Shown piece after piece: positions 23,625 to 32,422 of a stretch of 32,449 nucleotides of DNA. Position 1 is the stretch's first letter; each line of letters starts with the position of its first letter. The translations under genes and the position numbers were made by a program. Below the pieces are notes generated by a model. That model was not told the origin of the DNA, searched no databases, and was given only the letters and a program-made list of their open reading frames with translations. Source of the stretch: Bacteroidota bacterium (GTDB lineage: Bacteria > Bacteroidota > Bacteroidia > Bacteroidales > Paludibacteraceae); NCBI GenBank assembly GCA_017860335.1, contig JAFNAU010000003.1, positions 1 through 32,449 on the forward strand, written 5' to 3'.

Positions 23625-25151
23625 ATGAAGAAGCTGATTACTATATTGATGTTTTTCTTGAGTCTGACAAGCTGTAGACTTGCCGGTAAAGACACTTATT
23701 TTCTGACTACAGAAAGCACTCCAAAGGTTCATTATTCATCAATCGATCACAATGTCGGTGCACCTTCGTCATTTGTTTTACAGAATGGTATTTACTCTGT
23801 CTTCTATCAGGATTTCCATCTAGATAAAAACAAGAAAAACACCATATACAAGACAACCAGTACCGATTTGATTCATTGGGGGAAATCGGAGAAAGTTATT
23901 TTTTCGAACAAAGCTTTGCCTGTATTGTATGCCAATGTGGTTATTGATACTCAAAACACGATCGGTTTAATAACTAAAGCAATATCACCACTTGTTGCTT
24001 TAATATTGACCGAACAGAAAAGAATAAGTACTGGTTTTCAGCTTTATTATAGTGCAAATCAGGGTAAAACATGGAAGTACATCAGCAAGATTGATTTTCC
24101 CGGAGTTCTGACACCTGATTCAAAGCCAGCAATCATTTGGAACAGTTATACACGAAAATGGACAATGACATTGGTTGAGAACCAATCAATTAAAATTTAT
24201 TCGTCGACTGATTTTAGAAAATGGGAATTTGAAAGCACCTTCGAAAAAGATGCCCAGTACCGGGATAATATATGGCTGAAGGCAACGCTTTTCCCTGTTA
24301 ATGACGGGGCAAACTGGGTGTTACTGATAGATCAGGAATTTCCGAATCCACGAGATGGATCGTCTATTCAGTACCTCATTGGCTATTTTGATGGTAAATC
24401 GTTCAATACAAAAATTACAGCCAAATCGCAATGGTTTGATTATGGAAAAGATAATATCTATAATGTTGTGTGTAGTGGCTTGCCTGAAAATGCTCAATCA
24501 ACAGTTATTGGACTTAAAAACAACATTGATTATGCATTAATCGGTAGTATGAAACCTTACTGGGGAAGTTTTACTTTTCCACGAACACTACATACCGATA
24601 AGTATTCAGGAGAAGATATTCTAGCTTCTGAACCGATTCAGGTAATAGAAAAAGTGAAAACTAAAAGTCAGACATTGAACAATCTGAATGTCAATGAAAC
24701 TGTAGACATCAGCCATGTAATCACTATTCCGCTTACTCCATCATTCATTGTTCTGAAATTCGACACGAAGCAAATGACAAGAATGACTTTTCCATCAAGG
24801 TTTGGAATTCAGTTCGAGAATGATATAGCAGAAAAGCTAATCGTCGGTTACGATGCTTTCAAAGGAGAATATTTTGTTGACAGAAATAATTTTTCAATAG
24901 CAAAAGATAACTCCCAGTTCAGAGGCATTGATATTATTTCGTCTTTTCATTCCGACTCGGAGTTGGTTCTTAAAATGATCATGGACAATTCATCAATCGA
25001 ATTATTTGTAGAAAATGAAAAACAGGTCTTGACAGAAAATTATTTTACCGAACACAAACTTACTAAGGTAAAGCTTTTTGCCGAAAATGGAATTATCAAA
25101 ACAAAAGAATTGACAATAAGCAATTTAAACCCAATTCAAGAAAGCTACTAA
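23625..25151 (+). CDS. GH32-like lipoprotein lacking catalytic residues
   Basis: This 508-aa lipoprotein (lipobox LTSC, Cys17) starts 9 bp after the secreted GH32 stop. It aligns along its whole length with the GH32 lipoprotein downstream: HYSSIDH/HFSPEYG, TSTDLIHW/VSTDLTSW, QYLIGYFDGKSFNTK/QYFIGDFDGKTFTPD, and SSIELFVENE/ASAEIFINDG. At each catalytic site the carboxylate is gone: WMNDPNG becomes NVGAPSS (Asp to Ala46), FRDPKV becomes DSKPAI (Asp to Lys167), and WECPDLF becomes WLKATLF (Glu to Leu218). The reading frame, lipobox and fold strings are intact, so this is a pseudoenzyme and not a decaying gene. A fructan-binding or sensing surface lipoprotein is inferred. Confidence 0.82.
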   Translation: MKKLITILMFFLSLTSCRLAGKDTYFLTTESTPKVHYSSIDHNVGAPSSFVLQNGIYSVFYQDFHLDKNKKNTIYKTTSTDLIHWGKSEKVIFSNKALPVLYANVVIDTQNTIGLITKAISPLVALILTEQKRISTGFQLYYSANQGKTWKYISKIDFPGVLTPDSKPAIIWNSYTRKWTMTLVENQSIKIYSSTDFRKWEFESTFEKDAQYRDNIWLKATLFPVNDGANWVLLIDQEFPNPRDGSSIQYLIGYFDGKSFNTKITAKSQWFDYGKDNIYNVVCSGLPENAQSTVIGLKNNIDYALIGSMKPYWGSFTFPRTLHTDKYSGEDILASEPIQVIEKVKTKSQTLNNLNVNETVDISHVITIPLTPSFIVLKFDTKQMTRMTFPSRFGIQFENDIAEKLIVGYDAFKGEYFVDRNNFSIAKDNSQFRGIDIISSFHSDSELVLKMIMDNSSIELFVENEKQVLTENYFTEHKLTKVKLFAENGIIKTKELTISNLNPIQESY

Positions 25152-25163
25152 TAATCCATTTTG

Positions 25164-25199
25164 TATCAATTTTACACAATGATGCAACAAAAATGACAG
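25164..25199 (+). promoter_or_regulatory. PUL operator copy 3 (putative HTCS binding site)
   Basis: Half-sites TATCAA and ATGACA lie 23 bp apart. The 15-bp core ACACAATGATGCAAC is identical to copy 1, and the element starts 56 bp before the -7 box at 25220. Confidence 0.75.
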
Positions 25200-25219
25200 A
25201 CTTCATTTGGCTTTGTTTC

Positions 25220-25227
25220 TATTTTTG
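25220..25227 (+). promoter_or_regulatory. -7 box of the GH32-MFS-fructokinase operon
   Basis: TATTTTTG is a perfect TAnnTTTG. The sequence CTATTTTTGC is shared with the first PUL promoter. The start codon is 35 bp downstream. Confidence 0.65.
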
Positions 25228-25261
25228 CATCGTAAATTATTAACCAATTTTTTTAAGTAAA

Positions 25262-27028
25262 ATGAAAAATACACTCTTTCTTATTATCATGGTGCTTATA
25301 TCGATTAATATGAGTTGCACTTCTCAGAAAAAATCGTCCGGCAATAATATATCTTCCGATTATCAAATCAAGTCATCCTATTTGCTTATTCCTGTGGAGG
25401 AAAAAGCACCGGAGGTAAAAATCATAGCAGCAGCTTCTGATACGACACACCAAACAGCTTTTGATGTGCATTTAGCTGTAGATCAGATTGATTATTGGGT
25501 GCCGGTAGATGTGAAAAAATGGAAAACCCAACTACTTACACTTACTTTTCAGGGATTAACAAAACCTGTGTTGGGGAGCAAAGAAATCAAACAATCTGAC
25601 AAATTTGAATTTGAGTACAATGAAACGTATCGTCCTCAGTTTCATTTTTCTCCTGAATACGGCTGGATGAATGATCCCAATGGAATGGTATATCTCGACG
25701 GCGAATACCACCTTTTTTATCAGTACAATCCTTACGGTTCGATGTGGGGAAATATGTCGTGGGGGCATGCCGTAAGCACCGACCTTACTTCGTGGACTTA
25801 CCTGCCGGTGGCACTTAGGCCCGATAGTCTGGGTGAAATATTCTCCGGCAGTGCCGTGATTGACAAGGACAATACAGCCGGATTTGGTAAAGATGCGATG
25901 ATAGCAATTTTCACCAGCGCAGGCAAAGTTCAGGCGCAATCTATCGCTTACAGCACGGACAAAGGACGTACATTTTCAAAATATGCTCAAAATCCGGTTT
26001 TGCCAAATCCGGGAATTACCGATTTTCGTGACCCGAAAGTATCGTGGAACGAACAATCCGGGCAATGGGTTATGGCACTTGCCACGAAGCAAACAGTCAC
26101 TTTCTTTGGCTCGCATAACCTGAAGAACTGGACTAAACTGAGTGAATTTGGCGAAGGTATTGGTTCGCACGCAGCTGTGTGGGAATGTCCCGATTTATTT
26201 CCGATGACTTATCAGGGAAAAACTAAATGGGTACTGCTGGTGAGCTTAAATCCGGGGGGACCAAACGGCGGCTCAGCCACTCAGTATTTTATTGGAGACT
26301 TTGACGGAAAAACATTTACACCCGACGCATTGCCTTATCCGCTTTGGCTGGATTACGGGCGCGATAATTATGCCGGTGTAACGTTCAACAATATCCCGCA
26401 GTCTGATGGCCGCCGCATTTTTATGGGTTGGATGAGCAACTGGGATTACGCTAATCAGATTCCATCGAAACATTTCAGGAGTGCAAATACAACTGCCCGC
26501 GAACTCACAATTGTGAATAACGGCAAACATCTGATACTGAGCAGCTATCCGGTAAAAGAAATAAATAAACTGAAAAGGGAAATTTCAGAGATGCCTGGTC
26601 TTCATGTCAACAAAGAATATGTAATAACTGAATTGTTGAAAAAAAACGAGGGGTGTTTTGAAATTGAAATGACAATTCGTCCTGAAAATGCACGGATATT
26701 TGGTTTTAGTTTGAATAATGCTAAAAACGAAACATTGAAATTTAATTTCGATAACACAACCGGATTTTTCAGCATAGACCGCAAACAGAGCGGTTTGACC
26801 GATTTCAATGACCGCTTTGCAATGGGAATGAATGCCCCGCTTATAAAGAGAGACAGTTACAAAGTTCGTTTACTGGTAGATAAAGCTTCAGCAGAAATAT
26901 TCATCAACGATGGTGAAATCACATCGACAACGCTGTTTTTCCCTTCGGAATGGATGAACCAACTCAGATTTTTCAGTCAGACCGGAACATTCAGTGTAGA
27001 AAACATTAAAATTAATAACTTAAAATAA
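25262..27028 (+). CDS. GH32 lipoprotein, exo-fructanase type
   Basis: This 588-aa lipoprotein (Cys19 in INMSC) has an N-terminal extra domain (about 35-115: TAFDVHLAVDQIDYWVPVDVKKWK), as found before the propeller in Bacteroides GH32 enzymes. The GH32 propeller follows with intact Asp138 (WMNDPNG), Asp257 (FRDP) and Glu308 (WECPD), then the C-terminal sandwich (ASAEIFINDGEITSTTLFFPS). It hydrolyses beta-fructosides, probably releasing fructose in the periplasm or at the cell surface. It leads a tight operon: the MFS gene starts 7 bp downstream and fructokinase follows. Exo-mode and linkage are inferred from family and context, not proven. Confidence 0.92.
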   Translation: MKNTLFLIIMVLISINMSCTSQKKSSGNNISSDYQIKSSYLLIPVEEKAPEVKIIAAASDTTHQTAFDVHLAVDQIDYWVPVDVKKWKTQLLTLTFQGLTKPVLGSKEIKQSDKFEFEYNETYRPQFHFSPEYGWMNDPNGMVYLDGEYHLFYQYNPYGSMWGNMSWGHAVSTDLTSWTYLPVALRPDSLGEIFSGSAVIDKDNTAGFGKDAMIAIFTSAGKVQAQSIAYSTDKGRTFSKYAQNPVLPNPGITDFRDPKVSWNEQSGQWVMALATKQTVTFFGSHNLKNWTKLSEFGEGIGSHAAVWECPDLFPMTYQGKTKWVLLVSLNPGGPNGGSATQYFIGDFDGKTFTPDALPYPLWLDYGRDNYAGVTFNNIPQSDGRRIFMGWMSNWDYANQIPSKHFRSANTTARELTIVNNGKHLILSSYPVKEINKLKREISEMPGLHVNKEYVITELLKKNEGCFEIEMTIRPENARIFGFSLNNAKNETLKFNFDNTTGFFSIDRKQSGLTDFNDRFAMGMNAPLIKRDSYKVRLLVDKASAEIFINDGEITSTTLFFPSEWMNQLRFFSQTGTFSVENIKINNLK

Positions 27029-27035
27029 TTAACTC

Positions 27036-28379
27036 ATGTCAAATAATAAATATCTCTATTGGATAACCTTTGTAGCCATTAACGGTGGTTTACTTTTTGG
27101 GCTTAATATGGCCGGCATTTCAGGCGCAGTAGATATGATTAAAGGCGAATTTTCGCTCACCGACAGTGGACTGGGTACAGTGGCTGCACTGCTTACATTC
27201 GGTTGTCTGATTGGTGCATTATTTACCGGAACATTTACCGAAAAATTCGGACGGAAAAAAGTAATGATAATCACTGCGGTACTTTACATCATTTCTGCTT
27301 TTGGCTGTGCGTTGGCAGAATCGGCAACCATACTTATTGTATTTCGCGTATTATCCGGTCTGGCGGTGGGAGCTACTTCGGTAGTTGCACCAATGTACAT
27401 ATCCGAAATTGCACCAGCACACAATCGCGGAAGATTGGTATCACTCAATCAGTTTGCCATTACCATTGGTATTGTGCTGGCTTATATTTTTGATTATCTG
27501 CTCATTGGGTTTGGCGATAATGCATGGCGGTATATGTTGGCGATTCCGGGATTTTTTGGTGTTCTGTTTTTCCTGTTCCTGATTGTAAAATTTCCCGAAA
27601 GTCCGAGATGGTTATTGGCTCACGCACGCAGGGACGAAGCCATTAAAGTTCTGAACAGCATTGGCGGAACAGCATTGGTGACCGAAGAATTGCCTGCCAT
27701 GGAAAGTACGCTGATAGCCGAGCAAAAAAAGAATAAAATGTCGATTGGTGAATTATTTAAAGGTAAAACGGGTAAGCTCGTTTTAATAGGTACAATCATC
27801 GCTGCTCTTCAGCAAATCACCGGAATAAATGCAGTGATTATGTTTGCTCCTGATATTTTTCAGGCAGCCGGTTCTGCCAAGGGTGACTCGGTGATGCAGG
27901 CAATGATTGTAGGGTTAGTCAACTTCTTGATGACAATAGTGGCATTGTGGCTGGTTGATAAGCGAGGCCGCAAAACCTTGTTGCTCTGGGGAGCTGTGGG
28001 GATGATAATTTCATTAGCGTATCTCGCATTCGATTTCTCAAAACCGGTTCAAAACGGCGCCGGTGTTTTAATTGCCTTGTTGGTGTATATTTCGTTTTTT
28101 GCTGCTTCGTTTGCACCTGTTATGTGGGTAATTATATCCGAAATTTATCCTAATCGTATCAAAGGAGTTGCCATGTCGTTCTCCACAGCGGTAAGTTGGT
28201 TATGTACGTTTCTCACCGTCTATTTTGCACCTGTCATTCACGGTGCGTTTGGATTACAGTATTTATTCGGGATTTTTTGTCTGTTCAGTATTGTTGCTTT
28301 CGTTTTTGTGAAATTCTGGATACCCGAAACCAAAGGAAAATCATTGGAGCAGATAGAACTGGAACTTGGATTGAAATAA
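27036..28379 (+). CDS. MFS sugar porter, probable fructose transporter
   Basis: This 447-aa, 12-helix inner-membrane protein has sugar-porter family signatures: GLNMAGISGAVDMIK in helix 1, FGRKKVM in loop 2-3, PMYISEIAPAHNRGRLVSLNQ, PESPRWLLAHARRDEA, QQITGINAVIMFAP, DKRGRKTLLLWG and PETKGKSLEQIE. It is expected to work by proton symport. It lies between a GH32 and a fructokinase, which points to fructose import after periplasmic hydrolysis, the same arrangement as in the B. thetaiotaomicron fructan locus. Confidence 0.9.
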   Translation: MSNNKYLYWITFVAINGGLLFGLNMAGISGAVDMIKGEFSLTDSGLGTVAALLTFGCLIGALFTGTFTEKFGRKKVMIITAVLYIISAFGCALAESATILIVFRVLSGLAVGATSVVAPMYISEIAPAHNRGRLVSLNQFAITIGIVLAYIFDYLLIGFGDNAWRYMLAIPGFFGVLFFLFLIVKFPESPRWLLAHARRDEAIKVLNSIGGTALVTEELPAMESTLIAEQKKNKMSIGELFKGKTGKLVLIGTIIAALQQITGINAVIMFAPDIFQAAGSAKGDSVMQAMIVGLVNFLMTIVALWLVDKRGRKTLLLWGAVGMIISLAYLAFDFSKPVQNGAGVLIALLVYISFFAASFAPVMWVIISEIYPNRIKGVAMSFSTAVSWLCTFLTVYFAPVIHGAFGLQYLFGIFCLFSIVAFVFVKFWIPETKGKSLEQIELELGLK

Positions 28380-28406
28380 AATCTCAAACGTAAAAAAAAT
28401 TATAGC

Positions 28407-29291
28407 ATGGAAAATACAATAGTAGGAATAGGCGAAATATTATGGGATGTTTTCCCGAAAGGAAAAGTACTGGGCGGTGCTCCTGCCAATTTTGCCTATC
28501 ATGTGTCGCAGTTTGGATACGAAGGATATGCCGTAAGTGCAATTGGCAACGATGAGCTGGGACAGGAAATTAAAACTTGTCTGGATCAGCGAAACCTACA
28601 TTATCTGATCGAAACTACACCTTACGCTACCGGTACTGTGCAGGTTACGCTTTCGGGAAATGGAATTCCACATTATGAAATTTGTGAAAATGTGGCATGG
28701 GATAATATCCCCTTTACCGACGAAATGGAAGCATTGGCACGTAAAACCATGACAGTATGTTTCGGGTCATTAGCCCAACGAAGCAGCGTTTCAAGAACAA
28801 CAATAAATCGGTTTCTGGATTGTTTGCCCGATACTGCACTAAAAATATTCGATATTAATCTCCGGCAACATTTTTATACATTAGAACTGATCGAACATGC
28901 ATTAAATCGTTGTAATATATTGAAAATAAATGACGAAGAAATACTTCTGGTTGGAGAACTGTTTGGCTGGCAATCCAAAACCGAACTGGAAATTTGTAAC
29001 CAACTCTTACATAGCCCAAATCTGGACATTGTGGTGTTGACCAAAGGAGCAGAAGGAAGCTATGTTGTGACTAATAACGAAACCTCCTTCAAACCTACAC
29101 CTTTGGTAGAAGTTGCTGATACAGTTGGTGCCGGTGACTCATTTACAGCTGGTTTTGTAGCCGCAATTCTGAACGGACAAAGCATTAGTCAGGCACATGA
29201 ACTGGCAGTGGATGTATCTGCTTTTGTTTGTACACAAAATGGTGCCATGCCAATCCTACCCGAAAATTTATTGTCGCGGGTAAAGAAATGA
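28407..29291 (+). CDS. Fructokinase, PfkB family
   Basis: This 294-aa cytosolic sugar kinase has the PfkB signature 1 region (GGAPANFAYHVSQFG, residues about 23-37) and signature 2, DTVGAGDSFTAGFVAAIL, containing the catalytic Asp (GAGD). It starts GIGEILWDVFPKGK, typical of bacterial fructokinases. The reaction is fructose + ATP to fructose-6-phosphate. It is the last gene of the GH32-MFS operon, 27 bp after the porter, and is followed by a strong terminator. Fructose specificity rests on the start motif and context. Confidence 0.92.
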   Translation: MENTIVGIGEILWDVFPKGKVLGGAPANFAYHVSQFGYEGYAVSAIGNDELGQEIKTCLDQRNLHYLIETTPYATGTVQVTLSGNGIPHYEICENVAWDNIPFTDEMEALARKTMTVCFGSLAQRSSVSRTTINRFLDCLPDTALKIFDINLRQHFYTLELIEHALNRCNILKINDEEILLVGELFGWQSKTELEICNQLLHSPNLDIVVLTKGAEGSYVVTNNETSFKPTPLVEVADTVGAGDSFTAGFVAAILNGQSISQAHELAVDVSAFVCTQNGAMPILPENLLSRVKK

Positions 29292-29315
29292 CGATTGAAA
29301 AACCTCCATAACCTC

Positions 29316-29349
29316 AACCGATCGGATTTCACAATTCGATCGGTTTTTT
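29316..29349 (+). terminator. Rho-independent terminator after fructokinase
   Basis: AACCGATCGGATT pairs with AATTCGATCGGTT (13 bp with one G-U), with loop TCAC, followed by a T-run. It closes the GH32-MFS-fructokinase operon. Confidence 0.92.
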
Positions 29350-29404
29350 ATAAATGTTGAAAATATTTATAATATCTAATGCCATCAAAAGACAAATATT
29401 GTAT

Positions 29405-29412
29405 TACTTTTG
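29405..29412 (+). promoter_or_regulatory. -7 box of the HTCS gene
   Basis: TACTTTTG is a perfect TAnnTTTG box 46 bp before the preferred ATG (29458). Its last bases are the TTG that the ORF track used as a start, which argues against that start. No operator copy precedes it, so the sensor gene appears constitutive and not autoregulated by the same site. Confidence 0.6.
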
Positions 29413-29457
29413 ATACAATATATGGATGCTGAACTTTCACTGAAATCCTCAAATGCC

Positions 29458-32223
29458 ATGAAACGGATTTTCATATACCTGCTTTTCGCAGGACTTATTT
29501 TTTCTCAGTCCTGTACAACCAGATCTGACCATGCGAAAATAATCGGAGTTTCTCAATGCAGTGATGATGCATGGCGGAGAACCATGAACAGCGAAATGAA
29601 ACGTGAAGCTTCGTTCAATCCAGGTTTTGAAATCAGAATAAAAACAGCGCACGACAGCAATCAGCAACAAATTCGTGATATTGAAAGCTTTATTGCTGAT
29701 GGCGTTGATTTGATTATCGTTTCTCCTAATGAAGCCATTCCACTGACTCCGGTTATCGAAAAAGCAATGCAGGCAAACATACCCGTTGTATTGATTGACC
29801 GGAAAATCAGTTCGGGAAAATATACAGCATTTGTTGGAGCCGATAACATTCAGATTGGAAAAGAAGTAGGCACTTACGCAGCAAATCTGTTGAATGGCAA
29901 AGGAAATATTGCTGAAATATGCGGACTGGACGGCTCAACTCCGGCTTCTGAACGTCACAATGGATTTATGAGTGTTATTCGGAAATATCCGGGAATTAAA
30001 GTCGTATATAAGTCAAATGGTGATTGGTTGCGCAAACAGGCCAAAGAAAAAATGACAGAAGCGCTGCAAACCATGATACCAATTGACCTTGTATTTGCAC
30101 AGAATGATGAAATGGCGACAGGTGCCCGGGAAGCCTTGCGGGTTACTACCGGGATAAAGAAACCCATCTTACTCGGAATTGATGCACTTCCTGGTACTAA
30201 CGGAGGCATTCAAAAAGTTCTGAATGGCATTATAGATGCTACTTTCATTTATCCCACCGGAGGCGAAAAAGCTATTCAGACAGCCTTACACATTTTAAAT
30301 AATGAACCTTACGACAGAGAAAATATCCTTTACACTGCTGTTGTTGACAAAACGAATGCGAGGGTGCTGAAACTGCAAACGGATCAGATTATTCAACACC
30401 AAAATCGTATTGGGCAACTGAATACAGTACTGAATCAAAATTTAGCAAAGTTCAGTACGCAACAAAATTTATTATTTTTATCTTTTGCTGTTTTATTTCT
30501 CATTTCTGTACTTTTGATACTTCTTATACGCTTATACAGACACAAGAACAAGGTCAATGAAGAACTGAGACTTACCAACATTGCCATTAACAAGCAAAAA
30601 GAAGAATTGTCAGAGCAACGTGATCAGTTAATCGTTCTTTCTAGAAATCTGGAAGAAGCAACACAGGCTAAATTGGTTTTTTTTACGAACATATCGCATG
30701 AATTCCGCACTCCGTTAACCCTTATTCTCGGACCGTTAGATAGTCTGATAGAAAAGGAGTCACTCAGCTCTAACGGCAAACGTCTCCTCCAACTCATGCG
30801 CAAGAATGTTCATGTATTGCTGAAACTTATTGAACAGATTACAGAATTCAGGAAATACGAGAACGGAAAGATGCAGATGTACTTTACACTGACTGATCTG
30901 AAAAGTTTTATCTCCGAAATATGTGATTCATTTGTCGAATTTGGGAAAAAGAAACGTATAAATTTCTCATTTAAAGCCTCTGATGATGATTACACCTTAT
31001 GGTTCGATTCTGATAAAATGGAAAAAATCTGCTATAATCTGTTGTCAAACGCATTTAAATTCACCAGCGAAAACGGGCAAATCGATGTACGCTTGACAAA
31101 GATTCTGAAAAATGATGAGGAATTTGCACAAATAACCGTTTCAGATGATGGTGCTGGTATTCCCGAAAATCATGTACACAGTATCTTCGAACGATTTTAT
31201 AAAGTGGATGACCGTGCGCTTGGTTCCGGAATCGGGTTACATTTAACCAAAGTCCTTGTTGAACTGCATAACGGTGAAATTAACGTAGAAAGCACAGTAG
31301 GAAAGGGTACAAAATTCAGTGTACTGATACCTTTCAAACAAAAGGAAATTCCTGTTGTTGAACAATTTCCAATCCTGAATACGTTAGAGAGTAAGCAGGA
31401 TGATATATTGATACTGGATGGTGAAAATGAAGAAGAACAGGTTGCTGATTTGCAAACAGATAAACCATTAGTTCTTTTAGTAGAAGATAATGTAGATGTT
31501 CGGGTGTATATTAAAAGTTTGTTGATTGATAATTTTGAAATAATCGAAGCTCAGAATGGCCGGATTGGGTTATTAAAAGCAATGAAGTTTGTTCCGGAAC
31601 TTATCATCAGTGATGTGCAAATGGATATTATGGACGGTTTTGAACTCTGTAAACAAATTAAGGAAAATCTCTCAACCAGCCATATTCCAGTTATTCTTCT
31701 TACGGCTTATTCTCTTGAAGAACAACGTGCAGTTGGCTTTGAAAGTGGTGCCGATGCGTATATTCCTAAACCATTCAATGAAAATCTGCTTAAAATCCGT
31801 GTGCGCAAGTTGATAGAAAACCGGGAAAAAATCAACAACTATTTCCAGAAAAACCTGACTTTTGGCGAACGTAAAGAAACTGTGGCTGAAATAGATAAAT
31901 CTTTTATCACAAAATTCCGTAAGCTGGTTGAAGAAAGGCTGACAGACACTGAGTTAAATGTGGATGAAATTGGTAAAAATCTGGGACTTTCGCGTGTTCA
32001 GGTATATCGCAAAATAAAATCGTTGACCAATTACGCTCCGAATGAACTGGTGCGTATCATTCGATTGAAAGCTGCCGAGCAAATGATAATTAACTCGGAT
32101 AAAAGTGTTTCAGAAATTGCTTATGATACAGGTTTCTCTACTCCTTCTTATTTTACCAAATGCTTCAAAGAATATTACAATGAAAGCCCCAGCGATTACA
32201 CTAAAAGAATTAAACAAAAATAA
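29458..32223 (+). CDS. Hybrid two-component system, fructose-sensor type (HTCS)
   Basis: About 921 aa from ATG 29458, which gives signal MKRIFIYLLFAGLIFSQSC. Domains in order: periplasmic type-1 sugar-binding domain like LacI/RbsB (about 24-300: KIIGVSQCSDDAWRRTM, VDLIIVSPNEA, IPVVLIDRK, ELD-type AEICGLDGSTPASERHNGF, VFAQNDEMATGAREAL); one membrane helix (about 337-360); HisKA with His414 (NISHEFRTPLTLILG); HATPase (NLLSNAFKFT, DDGAGIP, GSGIGLHLTK); receiver with Asp719 (LVLLVEDNVDVRVY, ISDVQMD, KPF); and an AraC-type DNA-binding domain (about 820-921: LSRVQVYRKIKSLT, VSEIAYDTGFSTPSYFTKCFKEYYNESPSDYTKR). BT1754 of B. thetaiotaomicron has this layout and binds fructose directly. The three operators here are the probable targets. 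Confidence 0.93.
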   Translation: MKRIFIYLLFAGLIFSQSCTTRSDHAKIIGVSQCSDDAWRRTMNSEMKREASFNPGFEIRIKTAHDSNQQQIRDIESFIADGVDLIIVSPNEAIPLTPVIEKAMQANIPVVLIDRKISSGKYTAFVGADNIQIGKEVGTYAANLLNGKGNIAEICGLDGSTPASERHNGFMSVIRKYPGIKVVYKSNGDWLRKQAKEKMTEALQTMIPIDLVFAQNDEMATGAREALRVTTGIKKPILLGIDALPGTNGGIQKVLNGIIDATFIYPTGGEKAIQTALHILNNEPYDRENILYTAVVDKTNARVLKLQTDQIIQHQNRIGQLNTVLNQNLAKFSTQQNLLFLSFAVLFLISVLLILLIRLYRHKNKVNEELRLTNIAINKQKEELSEQRDQLIVLSRNLEEATQAKLVFFTNISHEFRTPLTLILGPLDSLIEKESLSSNGKRLLQLMRKNVHVLLKLIEQITEFRKYENGKMQMYFTLTDLKSFISEICDSFVEFGKKKRINFSFKASDDDYTLWFDSDKMEKICYNLLSNAFKFTSENGQIDVRLTKILKNDEEFAQITVSDDGAGIPENHVHSIFERFYKVDDRALGSGIGLHLTKVLVELHNGEINVESTVGKGTKFSVLIPFKQKEIPVVEQFPILNTLESKQDDILILDGENEEEQVADLQTDKPLVLLVEDNVDVRVYIKSLLIDNFEIIEAQNGRIGLLKAMKFVPELIISDVQMDIMDGFELCKQIKENLSTSHIPVILLTAYSLEEQRAVGFESGADAYIPKPFNENLLKIRVRKLIENREKINNYFQKNLTFGERKETVAEIDKSFITKFRKLVEERLTDTELNVDEIGKNLGLSRVQVYRKIKSLTNYAPNELVRIIRLKAAEQMIINSDKSVSEIAYDTGFSTPSYFTKCFKEYYNESPSDYTKRIKQK

Positions 32224-32321
32224 CAATCTCTCCATTACTTTAAACCTGGTCTGATAAGAAAAATTACAGAAAAGGAATGGGATATATAATATGTTTTTTT
32301 CCTCTTCTTCTGATTGCAAAT

Positions 32322-32351
32322 ATGACCGACAATGTAATTGACGGAATAATG
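32322..32351 (+). repeat. 30-bp exact repeat, copy 2 (pheT-derived fragment)
   Basis: This segment is identical to pheT bases 10273-10302. It is in a non-coding gap after the HTCS gene. An upstream ATGTTTT lies 31 bp before the repeat in both places. A reading from the repeat gives 18 codons ending MDQCKNQVE-stop, loosely like the PheT continuation MRKIQQNIE. It may be a degraded copy of the pheT 3' end. Confidence 0.85.
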
Positions 32352-32402
32352 GATCAATGTAAAAATCAGGTGGAGTAGTTTTACCCTTTTTGATAGAATA
32401 TT

Positions 32403-32410
32403 TATCTTTG
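32403..32410 (+). promoter_or_regulatory. -7 box before the right-edge gene
   Basis: TATCTTTG is a perfect TAnnTTTG, 13 bp before the ATG at 32423. The -33 box is not clear. Confidence 0.45.
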
Positions 32411-32422
32411 TGCAAAAAAGCG

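Noticed and set aside
29410-29457. Upstream TTG start of the HTCS protein in the ORF track
   Set aside because: The TTG is part of the -7 box TACTTTTG, and the ATG at 29458 gives a proper signal peptide.
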